Positions 50,201-60,796 of a stretch of DNA of 64,000 nucleotides are shown one piece after another. Position 1 is the stretch's first letter. Each line of letters starts with the position of its first letter. The stretch is taken from the NCBI GenBank assembly GCA_900450595.1, contig UGGS01000001.1, forward strand, positions 1,426,001-1,490,000, read 5' to 3'. The position numbers were made by a program, and so were the translations under genes. The notes beneath the pieces were generated by a model that was not told where the DNA came from, made no database searches, and saw only the letters and a list, made by a program, of their open reading frames with translations. The DNA is from [Flavobacterium] thermophilum. GTDB taxonomy: Bacteria; Bacillota; Bacilli; Bacillales; Anoxybacillaceae.

Positions 50201-53200
50201 TACAGAGAAAATTATCGAATATAAAGAACACCAAAAACAAATCAAACAAGAAGCCCAACAACTCGCCAACACTTACGCAACAAATAAAGAAAAAATCCAA
50301 AGCCTTGCTGACCAATATGAACGTTTATCTAATGAAGTTCAAAAAGGTTTACGTCCTAAAGACGATGAAGAATATTTAAAAGTACAACAAGAACTTTATA
50401 ATTTGATCCCGACAGTCGCGTCATACGTTGATCAGAAGGGTCAAGCGCATTTACGCAGTGCAGAGGCTGTTCGCAAAGAGATTGACAGCATTAAGGAGTT
50501 ATCTAAACTTGAAAGTAATAAATTCATTGACAATTTTTCTAACAATATTGACAAAATAAAAAATAAAATTGATAACCTACAAAATCAAATTAACAACATT
50601 AAAAACCCTGTTTTCGATGGCGGATTTACTATTCCTAATTACCAACCAACTTCAGAAGAACAAATTGAAATTGCCATTAAGCAACGTGAAATTAACGCTG
50701 CTATTGAACAAGCAATCGGTTTATATAAACAATATGCTGATGCTTATGCGGATACTCTTGGTGTTAAAAAACAACTAAATGAAGAAGATAAAAAATATAT
50801 AGAAACTATCATTGAAGAAAATCGCGCAAAATTATTAACGGCAAAAGGTCAAGAAGAAGTAACTAAAAAGATTAAAGATTATATTGGCGAAGTTGGCAAC
50901 GCACGTAAAGCAGTTGGTGATTTATTTACAGGCGAAGAAATTAGAAACTTTACAGATAAACAAAAAGGTGTCATTGAATCTATTTCCAAATCTTTAAAAA
51001 ACAGTTATACTGATTGGGAGCAATATAAAAAAGTATTGGAGCAAGTAGGATTTAGTTCTGATCAAGTTGATAAAATTATTAACCGTCTAACAGGAACTAC
51101 AAATCAACAAACAAACGCCAATATAAAAGCTGCCAATTCATTTGAAATATTAGCAGGTAAAATTGATGAAAGTGGCAAAGCAACAGAACGTAAATTATCT
51201 GTATCTGAAAAACTGTTAGGTATTTCTAATTCTGAAATTGATGCGGCTTTTCAAGCTATCTCTACTTATCAACTTCTAAGCAATCAAGAAAATCTCAACA
51301 CCCAACAATCCCTTATGCTTGCAGACGCTAAAGAATATCTTGCTAACCTCTATCCTCACCTAGTCGAAGGTACAGAATTAAACATCGCAGCAATGAGAAG
51401 AGAAGCAGAACAAAATCAAATCCTACTCAAAGCTATTGATGCACTCAAAGATGGTCATTTAACAGCAGAGCAACAAATGACATTAGCAACAGCTCTCAAT
51501 GCAAAATCTCGTTTACAAATTCTCATGCAACAAGCAGCAGTATATGAACAAGCAGCGCAAAATTTTGCAAAAATGTCTGACGGTACAGACGAAAATGCAA
51601 TTCAGGCTGAAAAATTCTATCGCAGAGCACAACAAAGTCAAGCAAGTTTAAAACAAGAAATTGAAGCCATCATGCCTGACATGGATAAATGGATTCAACA
51701 ATTAGCTGATGCAACAAATTATCAAGGACAAATATATCAAGCAGATGAAGAAGCAAAGAAAAAGAATAAAAAATCTACTGAAGAGTCTATTTATGTCACA
51801 GATAAATATAAACAAGCACTATCTAAACTTAATGCTGAAATTCAGAAATTGCAAACACTTCAATCAAAATACCCTAAACAATCAGAAAGTTATCGAAATG
51901 CTTTAAAACAAGAAATTACCCTTTTACAACAAAAGAAACAATTAATGCAAGAGCAAGCGAAATCGCTTGAACAACAAATTAAGTCAGGTAAAATACAGCA
52001 AACAGGGATAATAAGTACAAAATCAACTAGTGTCAGTGGAAATAGTAAAGAAGCTATTATTTGGAACTTTTTTAAATCAAAAGGATTTTCTGATAGTGTT
52101 GTAGCTGGAATCCTCGGAAATCTAAAACATGAATCCGGATTAAGTACCACAATTGTTAATCCTACAAGTGGTGCAACAGGATTGGCACAATGGCTCGGTA
52201 GTCGTTTAACAGGTCTTAAAAATTATGCTGCTTCATTGGGAAAAAGCTGGACTGATTTAAATGTACAACTTGATTACATGTGGAAAGAATTAAATTCCAC
52301 AGACAAGAAAACGTTAAATTGGTTATTAAGCAATCAAGATGCAATTCCTTCCACAGTAGCAACCATGTTTGAAAAATTATATGATCGCGCTGGCGGTGCT
52401 GGTTTAAGTAGTCGTATTTCCTACGCTAATCAATATTATCAAAAATTTGCAAACGGCAATGTATCTGGTGATGTATCTAAACAAATTGCAGAACAACAAC
52501 AATCTATTGACCAAGCCAAAGAAGATTTAAATAGTTTGAAAGCAGAAATTAGCGATTTAGATGCTCAAATTGCTGAACGATATATGGAAATCCATCGTTC
52601 CAAAATTGCTGAATTTGACTTAGCGCGTGAAAGAATACGTAATCATCAAGAATTGTATGAATTAGAAAAACAATCTCTTGATGAAAATTCTAAAGCATAT
52701 CGTCAACGCATTCAAAATCAAATTATTTTAGAACAAAAAACAAATAAGGCATTACAAACAGAGATTAAGTGGGCAGAAAATCAGATTAAAAATGATAAGA
52801 AGATTAGTGCATCTCATAAGGAAGAACTTCGTCAGTTTATTGCTGAACGTCAAAAAATGTTGAAAGAATCTAATCAGAAAATTGTTGAATGGCAAGAAGA
52901 AATCATAATAAGCTCTCTTCATGAGATGTATGAGCAAATAGATAAAGCATTTAATGCAATGGAAGATCGTGTAAGTCGTCTTCAACATCAGTTAAAAATG
53001 TTGGGTGATGTAGAATTTCATCCTTTTAAAATTGATATTATGACCGATGAAATTGATGCATTAATCCAAGAACGTGAACAAACACGAAAAGATTTAAATA
53101 GATTAAAACAAGAACAAAAGAAACTAAAGAAAGATAGTAAACCTTATAAAGAAAATTTAGCAAAAATTGCAGAATTAGAAAAAAGATTAATGACCGTTGA

Positions 53201-54647
53201 TGAAAATATAGTCCAAGCTGACGCAGACTTAAAAGATTATTATACTAGAGTTGCAGAACAAGTAATCGAAGCACAAAAAAAATATTATGAAGAAAAGAAA
53301 CAAGCTGCTTTAAGTTCCCTTGATGCAGAGAGACAAGCAATTGAATCAACTTACGAAGCTCAAATGAAAGCAATTGAAGAAGCTCATGACGCTAAAATGA
53401 AAGCAATTGATGAAGAACTTAGAGCATTAGAAAAATTAAAAGATGAAGAAGATTATAATAAGCAATTAGATAAGTTAAACAAAGAAAGACAAGAGATTTT
53501 AAATAAAATTAATAAATTGGCACTAGATGATAGTCAAGAAGCGAATGCAAAACGTATAGAATTGCAAAAACAATTAGCTGAAAAAGAAGATGAAATTAAT
53601 GAGTTTAAACATAACCGAGAATATGAATTAAGACGACAAAATCTTGAAGATTTAAGAGAAAAGCTAAATGAAGAATACGAAAACGAAAGAGAAACACGAG
53701 AAAAGTCTTATGAAGACCTTACAGAAAATTTGGATAAGAGAAGAGAAGAAATCGAAAAGTATTACGATGACATAATTAATGATACTCGAAGATGGGATAA
53801 TGTTACTCAGCAAATATTGAGTGGGCAATTTAATAATTTACGCACAGAGTTAAACAATATTCAAGTTGATATAGATAAAACAATGAATTCAGCAAGTAGT
53901 TATGTTTATGAATTAGTTAAAGCGTTAGAAGATGCTCAAAAAGCAATGGCTTCTTTAGGAAATGGTACTACAACCAATTACAATGAAACACATAAACAAA
54001 TTAATGAAACATTAGATGATCCTGTTTATTGGGACGGTGCAGAACTAAAAGACGGACAAATTGGTAGAATTAAAATTCTTAAACCAATCAATTTGTGGAA
54101 ACGTGATGCACAAGGAAAATTACAATTTGTCCGTGTTTTAAAACCGGGAGAAGTATTTCGAGTATATGGATATGATGAAAAATACGGTGGTCAATACAAT
54201 GTAGGTTCAGGATATTGGATTACCAATATGAAGGGATATGTTCAATACGAAACACCATCTAAAGAAAAATTACGTGAAGCACAAATGTTTGATACAGGTG
54301 GATACACGGGTGAAGATGAAGGATTAGCTTATTTACATAAAAAAGAAATAGTATTAAATGAAACAGACACTAAAAATTTCTTAGATACAGTCAAAGAATT
54401 GCGTTCATTTGACTCAATGCAAATTTTAGACTCACTCAAAGCAGCAACAATGAGTTTTATGCGTATTCCAAAAATACAATTACCTAATCTTTCCCCTGCT
54501 CTTGCAGGCGGTGGAACAATTCAAATTGATAATTTAATTCACATTGATAAAGTGGAAAAAGATGCAAATATCAATATTGAAAAATTAGCAGACCAAGCAA
54601 TTGATCGTTTAATAACTAAATTAAAACCGTATGGATTTTTTAAATAA
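47210..54647 (+). CDS. Tail tape measure protein, 2,206 aa, with three group I introns (join 47210..48030, 48299..48845, 49109..49361, 49648..54647)
   Basis: Sets tail length and helps DNA delivery (SPbeta YomI-like). The joined exons total 6,621 nt, exactly 2,207 codons. The conserved tape-measure core lies across all four exons (residues ~270-600; FPVWLISGTAIVQSINFFQK, VGNSIKSILARIQNL and GTYQQSRFLNLMEGY are restored at the junctions). A phage tail lysozyme domain (KHESGLSTTIVNPTSGATG) lies near residues 1345-1475. Long charged coiled coils follow, and the C-terminus carries a conserved LHKKEIVLNETDT-like motif. Unspliced, translation would end at residue 278. GATGGTGGTGAT precedes the ATG. 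Confidence 0.9.
48031..48298 (+). ncRNA. Group I intron 1 of the tape measure gene, 268 nt, no ORF
   Basis: P1 pairs exon GGU with intron GCC across AAAUUUU, with U.G at the splice site. P7 is CGGAC/GUCCG enclosing P8 (CUGC-GAAA-GCAG). The intron ends in G. The core differs from that of the terminase intron by compensatory changes in P7 and P8, evidence that these helices are real. The exons rejoin within a Val codon to give MVKFPVWLISG. Confidence 0.9.
48846..49108 (+). ncRNA. Group I intron 2 of the tape measure gene, 263 nt, no ORF
   Basis: P1 is GGUAA/UUGCC with U.G at the splice site. UAAUUGACUUGGAAGCCC is P/Q-like. P7 is GACU/AGUC enclosing P8 (CUACCC/GGGUAG). Ends in G. It shares the GACAGTCTGAACTC and GAAAGTAACAG blocks with intron 3 but not with intron 1. 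Splicing joins ATVG to NSIKSILAR in frame. Confidence 0.9.
49362..49647 (+). ncRNA. Group I intron 3 of the tape measure gene, 286 nt, no ORF
   Basis: A perfect 7-bp P1, UCUCGAU/GUCGAGA, with U.G at the splice site. P7 is GACU/AGUC enclosing P8 (CAUCC/GGAUG). Ends in G. P8 differs from intron 2 by covariation. Exons rejoin within a Phe codon to restore QQSRFLNLMEGY. Confidence 0.9.
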
Positions 54648-54666
54648 GGAGGGTTAATCCCTCCTT
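54646..54666 (+). terminator. Hairpin after the tape measure gene
   Basis: Perfect 8-bp stem AAGGAGGG/CCCTCCTT followed by TCTTATTTAT; it overlaps the stop codon. Confidence 0.6.
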
Positions 54667-54692
54667 TCTTATTTATAGTGAGGTGATTCCTC

Positions 54693-55454
54693 TTGGATAT
54701 GTATTTTTACTATAACGGAAAAACCAGCGAAGAACTTGGAGTTTATTTAGTTTCTTTAGAAAAAGGTTTACAAACAAGACCATTTTTAGCTGAGCGTGAA
54801 ATCATTTCTGAACAAATTATGGGCAATGATATCCCTTATGTGTATGGAGTTAAATATAACCCCTTATCACTAAAACTAACTTTATCTTGTTTAGATGGCA
54901 CATGGACATTTGAAAAAAGGCGTGAATTGGCGAGATGGTTAGATATTCAACAATTTGCTGAATTTTATACAGCAGATAATCCAAGTCAAATTTATTACTT
55001 GATGTATAAAGGTGGAATTGATTTATCTTACAATGGAGAATTAAAGGGTTATATTCAATTGGAAATGCAAAACATTTCTCCTTATACATATAGCCCTGTT
55101 TACATAAAAACGTATGATTTATCAGACATTACCTCTCCTACTTTCATTGAATTTGCTAATGAGGGTGATAATGATTTAAAACCTGAAATTTGGATTTATA
55201 AAATTGGCGATGGTGATTTCTCTATTGTCAATTATTCAAACGGTGGTAAAGAATTTAAATTCACAGGTTTAGCAGATAAAGAAACGGTTTATGTTGATTG
55301 CTTTAATCGATATATTGAAACTGATATGCCTCTTACCTATCGTTACGATAATTTTAATGGAGAATATTTATCTCTCCCTAGAGGTGTAAATCGTTTATTA
55401 GTGAATAGCTCTTGTCAATTGCAGATTAGATATCAATTCGAATTTAAGGGATAA
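54693..55454 (+). CDS. Distal tail protein (Dit), 253 aa (YomH-like)
   Basis: Hub protein joining tube to tip. The N-terminal pattern (FYYNGKTSEELGVYLVSLEK ... KYNPLSLKLTLSC) and WLDIQQFAEFYTADNP match siphophage Dit proteins; the C-terminal half is a beta-rich galectin-like domain. It lies between tape measure and Tal as in most Firmicute siphophages. TTG start 7 nt after GAGGTG; an ATG follows two codons later. Confidence 0.8.
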   Translation: MDMYFYYNGKTSEELGVYLVSLEKGLQTRPFLAEREIISEQIMGNDIPYVYGVKYNPLSLKLTLSCLDGTWTFEKRRELARWLDIQQFAEFYTADNPSQIYYLMYKGGIDLSYNGELKGYIQLEMQNISPYTYSPVYIKTYDLSDITSPTFIEFANEGDNDLKPEIWIYKIGDGDFSIVNYSNGGKEFKFTGLADKETVYVDCFNRYIETDMPLTYRYDNFNGEYLSLPRGVNRLLVNSSCQLQIRYQFEFKG

Positions 55455-55466
55455 GGAGGTGAAAAA

Positions 55467-58400
55467 ATGCTTGGAATAATTGATCGAAGTAAGCAACCAG
55501 AAAAGTCAAGATTATTTCTTTGTAAACCTAATCGACAAACAATTGCAGAATTGCATGAGGCTTATGATAAAAATATAAAAACATCTTACAACGGTATTCA
55601 TGAATTAACTTTTAAAATCCCTTATGTTGTTGAAAGACATAAAAAATTTGTTAGGAATCCGCACATTGATTTAATTCGAGGACATTATCTGATTCGTTAT
55701 GAAAAAGGAAACATTAAAGAATATTTTGTAATTGCTAAACCAAAAAATTCAACATCAGATGGCAAAGAGGTAAAAGAAGTTCAATGTTACCTTCTCCCCT
55801 ATCAATTGAAAGATATACGAGTTAGATTATACAATGACACAAAACCTCTTTATGATCCTGTTGGCACAAATGGGATATTGAATGATACACTACTTCGCAA
55901 AACAAATTGGTCGGTTGGACATATTGATTCAGATATTTTAGTTAAACATCGAACAATCGATGTTTCAGAAATGAGTATGATTGAGTTTATTGATAAACTA
56001 TGTGAAGCATTTGATTGTATTGTTGTTTATGACACAGTAAATAAACGTGTTAACTTTTACACAGAAGAAAATTATGGAAGTGATAAAGGACTAGTTATTG
56101 AATATGGCAAGTATTTAAAAAATATCGAAGATGATCCTGATTTTGATAATGTAGTTACAAGATTATATGTGTACGGTAAAGATGATATTAGCATCAACAA
56201 ATATAATCCTACGGGAACGGATTACATTGATTCATTTGATTACTACCTCTACCCTTTTGAACGTGATGAAAATCGAAATGTAATTAAACATTCAAATTAT
56301 ATGAGTGATGAGCTTTGTCATGCAATATTGGATTATCAAGAATTTGTAAATACGAAACAAGGTGAGTTTACTCATTTATTGAATCAAAAAGAGTCTTTAG
56401 AACAGACATTGACCACTAAAGAAAATGAAATGTTTACACTTCAGACTGATTTACAAATAATACAAGATCAAATTGATGTAGCAATGGCTAATAATGAAGA
56501 CACAACTCAATTAAATATAGATAAGCAAAATAAACAAAATGAAATTAACGCTAAACAAGCAGAAATTGATTCAATCAAATCTCAAATCGCCAATATTGAC
56601 GGTCAAATTGAGGCATTAAAAAATGACATAAAATTAGAAAATCATTTCTCCCCTACCCTACTTCAAGAATTAAATGAATATATTCATGAAAAAGTTTGGA
56701 CGAATGAATACATTTATGATGAACAAGAATTGTATGAGGAAGCCAAAAAACAAATTATAAAAATGAATCAACCTATTGTTCATTATAAAATTGATATTGT
56801 TGATTTTACAAAAGTAGTTCAATGTCAAAGAGATTGGGATAAGTTAAAGTATGGTGATATTGTAACAATTCGATATCCTAATTTTAATATTAATATTAAA
56901 GCGCGGATTATTAGTATTGATCATAACGAAGACAATAACCAAATTAACATAGAAATTGCTAATGCAAATGATATTAAAAATGGATTTCTTACATTAAAAG
57001 ATTTGTATCAAAAATCAGTATCTACTTCTACTCAAGTAGATATGAGCAAATATAAATGGAATCAAAGTGTTGAAAATGTAAATTCAATTAATGAAATTAT
57101 AAATAATACATGGGATGCGACAAAAAGACGTATTGTTGCTGGAACAGATGAATCAGTTGATATTACAAGACGTGGAATTATTGTAACTAATCCTAAATTC
57201 CCTAATGAAATGGTCATTATTCAAGCTGGTGTAGTTGGGGTTTCAAATGATGGTGGAGAAACATTTAAGAATGCGATTGTCGGTTCGGGCATAATTGGCG
57301 AACGTATCTTCGGTAAAATTATTGCAGGTGTTAATTTAACTATTGAAAATGATTCAGGGAAATATAGATTCGATTCACAAGGTTTTACCATTGATGGTGG
57401 CTCTATTAATATCGTTGGGGGTTTACCAAAAAATCAATTAGACCCATCATTTGCAGATGGATTAGTTAGCTTTGACCAAGATTATTCTAACGGTGTTCGA
57501 ATAGATACTGCACAAGGGATTGTAGTAACAAGAAGTGATAATAGAGTTAAATCCATTTTTAATGCCACAGATGGAATTAAAATTCAAGTTAAAGAAGGAT
57601 CAAACTGGACGGATAAATTTTATTTTGATGCTACAACAGGAAATTTAAATATTGATGGAGTTGTAAATGCAAGAGACTTAAAAGTAAATGGAAGTAGTGT
57701 TTTGACTGCTGATAAATTAAAAATTAATGGTGGGGCAATAGACAAGATTAAAGTTGAACAATTAGATGCTAGTACGGCAAAGATTACAACTGCAATGATT
57801 GAAACTTTAGAAGTTGGAAGAAATGTAATCCTTGGTGAAAATGCGTATATAAGCTGGAATCAAGTTACAAGTAAACCTTTTATTCCCCAAACCGCAAGTG
57901 ATGTAGGAGCTTTACCTATTGATTCTCCAAGATTAACATATATTGATGCGTATGGTGTTTATACAGGTACGGTACAAGCAAATAATATTGTTGGTAGTGT
58001 TTTTACAGTTGGTAACGGTACAGGGCAATCTACAAAATTAGAACTATGGACGGGAGATAATAATGCTCACTACATAAAATCAACACAGGCAGCAGGATTT
58101 AGAATTGAATCAACAGGGTCATTAAGTCTTCAAGCCGGAAGTCGCTATGGTATCTATACGAATGGCGCTCCTCTTGTTGCAAATGCGGGGCTTCGTGTCG
58201 ATGGAGGAACGACGCAGTTTAATACAGGAGCAACAGTAAATGGCACTTTAAAGGCTACAACAATATATGAAGGTGATACACCATTGTCAAGTAAGTATGC
58301 TCCTTATTATCATTCGCACAGCGAGTATGCAAGCGTCTCTCATGACCATTCTTATATCAACGGTTACAGTTTCAGCTCAGCATATAAATTACAGTTTCCT

Positions 58401-58769
58401 ACTTACGGCTGGGGCGGTATTCTTAAAGACTTGGCGAGTGGAATGGAAATAAAGGACAGTAGTGATTCAAGATACAAAGCTCTGTATGCTTCTTCATTTG
58501 TTCCAGCCTCAAGACGCGAATGGAAAAAGAATATTGAGTTAACACAGATCAATGCACTTCAGTTAGTGACAGAAACACCTGTATTTGAGTACAACTTCAA
58601 GGAAGAACCTGATGGTGCGATGAAATCGATTGGTTTGATTTACGAAGATAGCCCGATCGAGGTGCTAGACTTATCAGGTCGAGGCATTGACCTTTACGCT
58701 ATGGCAAGTGTTCTTTGGAAAGCTGTTCAAGAATTAAACCAAAAAATGGAGGAGTTGAGAAATAGATGA
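55467..58769 (+). CDS. Tail-associated tip protein (Tal) with S74 chaperone domain, 1,100 aa (YomG-like)
   Basis: The N-terminal ~390 residues are the Tal/gp27-like hub; a coiled coil (~310-385) and a beta-helical, Gly/Asn-rich region follow. The C-terminal ~95 residues form a peptidase S74 intramolecular chaperone (SSFVPASRREWKKNIELTQI, catalytic Ser and Lys). That domain cuts itself off after trimer folding. From about residue 880 the gene turns visibly GC-richer, suggesting exchange of the receptor-binding end. AAGGAGGTGAAAAA precedes the ATG. Confidence 0.85.
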   Translation: MLGIIDRSKQPEKSRLFLCKPNRQTIAELHEAYDKNIKTSYNGIHELTFKIPYVVERHKKFVRNPHIDLIRGHYLIRYEKGNIKEYFVIAKPKNSTSDGKEVKEVQCYLLPYQLKDIRVRLYNDTKPLYDPVGTNGILNDTLLRKTNWSVGHIDSDILVKHRTIDVSEMSMIEFIDKLCEAFDCIVVYDTVNKRVNFYTEENYGSDKGLVIEYGKYLKNIEDDPDFDNVVTRLYVYGKDDISINKYNPTGTDYIDSFDYYLYPFERDENRNVIKHSNYMSDELCHAILDYQEFVNTKQGEFTHLLNQKESLEQTLTTKENEMFTLQTDLQIIQDQIDVAMANNEDTTQLNIDKQNKQNEINAKQAEIDSIKSQIANIDGQIEALKNDIKLENHFSPTLLQELNEYIHEKVWTNEYIYDEQELYEEAKKQIIKMNQPIVHYKIDIVDFTKVVQCQRDWDKLKYGDIVTIRYPNFNINIKARIISIDHNEDNNQINIEIANANDIKNGFLTLKDLYQKSVSTSTQVDMSKYKWNQSVENVNSINEIINNTWDATKRRIVAGTDESVDITRRGIIVTNPKFPNEMVIIQAGVVGVSNDGGETFKNAIVGSGIIGERIFGKIIAGVNLTIENDSGKYRFDSQGFTIDGGSINIVGGLPKNQLDPSFADGLVSFDQDYSNGVRIDTAQGIVVTRSDNRVKSIFNATDGIKIQVKEGSNWTDKFYFDATTGNLNIDGVVNARDLKVNGSSVLTADKLKINGGAIDKIKVEQLDASTAKITTAMIETLEVGRNVILGENAYISWNQVTSKPFIPQTASDVGALPIDSPRLTYIDAYGVYTGTVQANNIVGSVFTVGNGTGQSTKLELWTGDNNAHYIKSTQAAGFRIESTGSLSLQAGSRYGIYTNGAPLVANAGLRVDGGTTQFNTGATVNGTLKATTIYEGDTPLSSKYAPYYHSHSEYASVSHDHSYINGYSFSSAYKLQFPTYGWGGILKDLASGMEIKDSSDSRYKALYASSFVPASRREWKKNIELTQINALQLVTETPVFEYNFKEEPDGAMKSIGLIYEDSPIEVLDLSGRGIDLYAMASVLWKAVQELNQKMEELRNR

Positions 58770-58921
58770 TGAAGTTTGAATTTAATGAAGCACAACTTAA
58801 TAATTTATTCGTGTTTTTAGATCGTGTAGAAATTAAAGGATTAAATGAAATTCAAGCTATGAATGAGATTTTGAATATTCTACATAATCCATTAAAAGAA
58901 GAAAATAAGGATAATGAATAA
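58766..58921 (+). CDS. Small hypothetical protein, 51 aa (YomF-like position)
   Basis: MMKFEFNEAQLNNLFVFLDR and a helical acidic remainder. Its start overlaps the Tal stop, and GGAGG lies within the Tal 3' end. Probably coupled to Tal; possibly a small tail accessory. Family not recognised. Confidence 0.5.
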   Translation: MMKFEFNEAQLNNLFVFLDRVEIKGLNEIQAMNEILNILHNPLKEENKDNE

Positions 58922-58949
58922 AATATGCATTTTATAGTGACTTAAAATC

Positions 58950-59024
58950 AATATATAGTATGAGTTGGATTGAATAAATACTATATATTGCGTTTTAGAG
59001 AGTGAGATTATAAAAATCTCACTC
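58950..59024 (+). terminator. Palindrome followed by a terminator
   Basis: AATATATAGTA/TACTATATATT (58950-58989) precedes a perfect 10-bp stem GAGTGAGATT/AATCTCACTC (59000-59024) with TTTTTATTT. The second is a good Rho-independent terminator. Confidence 0.75.
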
Positions 59025-59050
59025 TTTTTATTTGTAAAGGAGGTTGTTCA

Positions 59051-60796
59051 ATGTCTTTTGGTGATATTTATCGTGATCCTTTGATATATCAATGGTATGA
59101 TACACGATTTCAATATACTGAAACTATTAGAGTTGTTGGTGGTAAAGCATTATTGACATATGTTCCTGATGAGTTTCAAAGAGTAACTATTATAGGTAAA
59201 TATGAAACTGTTAATACACCTCAAAATTCAAATGAATATAAAGTAAATTATCAAACAGGTTTTATTGAGTTTCATACTTCCGTTGCAGATAATACTGCAT
59301 TAACAGCTACCTATTATGCAAGAGGTATTATTAAACACCCTGCTGCAAGAACAATGATTTTAGATAATGGAAATTTAATTACTGCTGATAATGTTGAAGA
59401 TGCTTTACAAGAAATTGTGACAAAAATTAATTCAAATAACTCTAGAATCACTCAAATTGAACAAAACGCAATCAACCGTCACAACTCACATGTCAACTCA
59501 TCAACCGCACACGCAGCCGAAAATATCACGTTTTCTTCATCGCAAGTGACAGGTGTAAGCAATGTTAAGTCAGCGATTGAAAAAGTCGATACACGCATCA
59601 ACAATATTGTTGGTCAAGCAGGGCAATCAAATACTGAAATAGTTGACGCTCGACTTGGTGTTGATGGCACAGCGCATCCAACACTCAAAAGCCGACTAGA
59701 CAAAATGGAAAACGAACAAGTGAAATCAAATCAACAAACTACTACCCTTACGCATGGTTTAAACATCATCAACGCTAGTCAAAACTCACCATTAGACGTG
59801 CGGATTGAGGGGCGGACGTTGGTGAACTTGCTTGGTCAGGCTGGGGACTGTGAAGACGTAAGTAAATGGTCGGAATACCAAACGACACGTACAACAGATT
59901 CCAGCAATTTCGTTTATAGTACGTCGGGAATGAAAGTAACAATAAAGAGTGGTTTTTATATCGGTTCAACTTTTCACACAATTCTAGGAGGTTTGAAAGC
60001 AAACAAATATTACATTCTGATTGGAGAGGTCAAGAATGGGAACGCTTCAAAGGGAGTTAAGATTGGTTTTGGTGGAAGTGGATCTGATCTCGGGACTTCT
60101 GCTGTTATTGATGATACGTCCAAGTTCAACACTGTATGGGTAAAAGCAAATCCAAAAATAGATAAAGTAGTCGTAAATGTAGATTTGATTGTTGATGGCA
60201 ATGAAGGGCAATACGGTTACTTTGACGGTATCCGCCTCTACGAAATCACAGCCGAAGAATACGCCAACATCGGCACGGTATGGAACGATGAAGAAGTAGC
60301 AAGACGTTATCCGTACGTTGATTCTGTTCAACACGTTCAAAATCCGTATGTGATTGCGGAAGGCGAGAACTTGTTACCGCCGTTTACGGAGTGGACGTTA
60401 CATGCGAATGCAATAGTGAAAAGTCCGTATGAGTTGGAGTTGAATGCGACAGAGGGGTATCAAGATTCATATGTTTTGATTCCTGTAATTAAAAATCAAA
60501 CATATACAATATCGCAGGAAGGCACTGGGAGAATTTATATTGCAACATACGACCGAATAAATGGCACTCTCGTCAGCACGAAAGTTGATACAACGAACAA
60601 AACAGCAACATTTACGATTACGGAATCAAATGTTAGTTATATAAAGGTCGTATTTAGTTGCACAACTAGTGGTACATTCTCCTTTATCAATCCAATGCTT
60701 ACACTCGGAAGCCAGCCGAAACCATTCGTACCACGCAATCCAAGTATGCTCCTAATTTCTGGTGGAACTAAAACTATTGCGGGTGTTCGCTTATGA
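59051..60796 (+). CDS. Tail fibre / receptor-binding protein, 581 aa
   Basis: The N-terminal ~100 residues form a beta-rich attachment domain, followed by a coiled coil and RHNSHVNSSTAHAAEN (His-rich trimeric fibre). The ~190-240 region has VDARLGVDGTAHPTLKSRLD, a linker found in many Bacillus phage baseplate proteins. The C-terminal half resembles carbohydrate-binding modules (GYFDGIRLYEITAEEY). GC content rises clearly after ~residue 140, pointing to module exchange. Host recognition is inferred. Confidence 0.7.
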   Translation: MSFGDIYRDPLIYQWYDTRFQYTETIRVVGGKALLTYVPDEFQRVTIIGKYETVNTPQNSNEYKVNYQTGFIEFHTSVADNTALTATYYARGIIKHPAARTMILDNGNLITADNVEDALQEIVTKINSNNSRITQIEQNAINRHNSHVNSSTAHAAENITFSSSQVTGVSNVKSAIEKVDTRINNIVGQAGQSNTEIVDARLGVDGTAHPTLKSRLDKMENEQVKSNQQTTTLTHGLNIINASQNSPLDVRIEGRTLVNLLGQAGDCEDVSKWSEYQTTRTTDSSNFVYSTSGMKVTIKSGFYIGSTFHTILGGLKANKYYILIGEVKNGNASKGVKIGFGGSGSDLGTSAVIDDTSKFNTVWVKANPKIDKVVVNVDLIVDGNEGQYGYFDGIRLYEITAEEYANIGTVWNDEEVARRYPYVDSVQHVQNPYVIAEGENLLPPFTEWTLHANAIVKSPYELELNATEGYQDSYVLIPVIKNQTYTISQEGTGRIYIATYDRINGTLVSTKVDTTNKTATFTITESNVSYIKVVFSCTTSGTFSFINPMLTLGSQPKPFVPRNPSMLLISGGTKTIAGVRL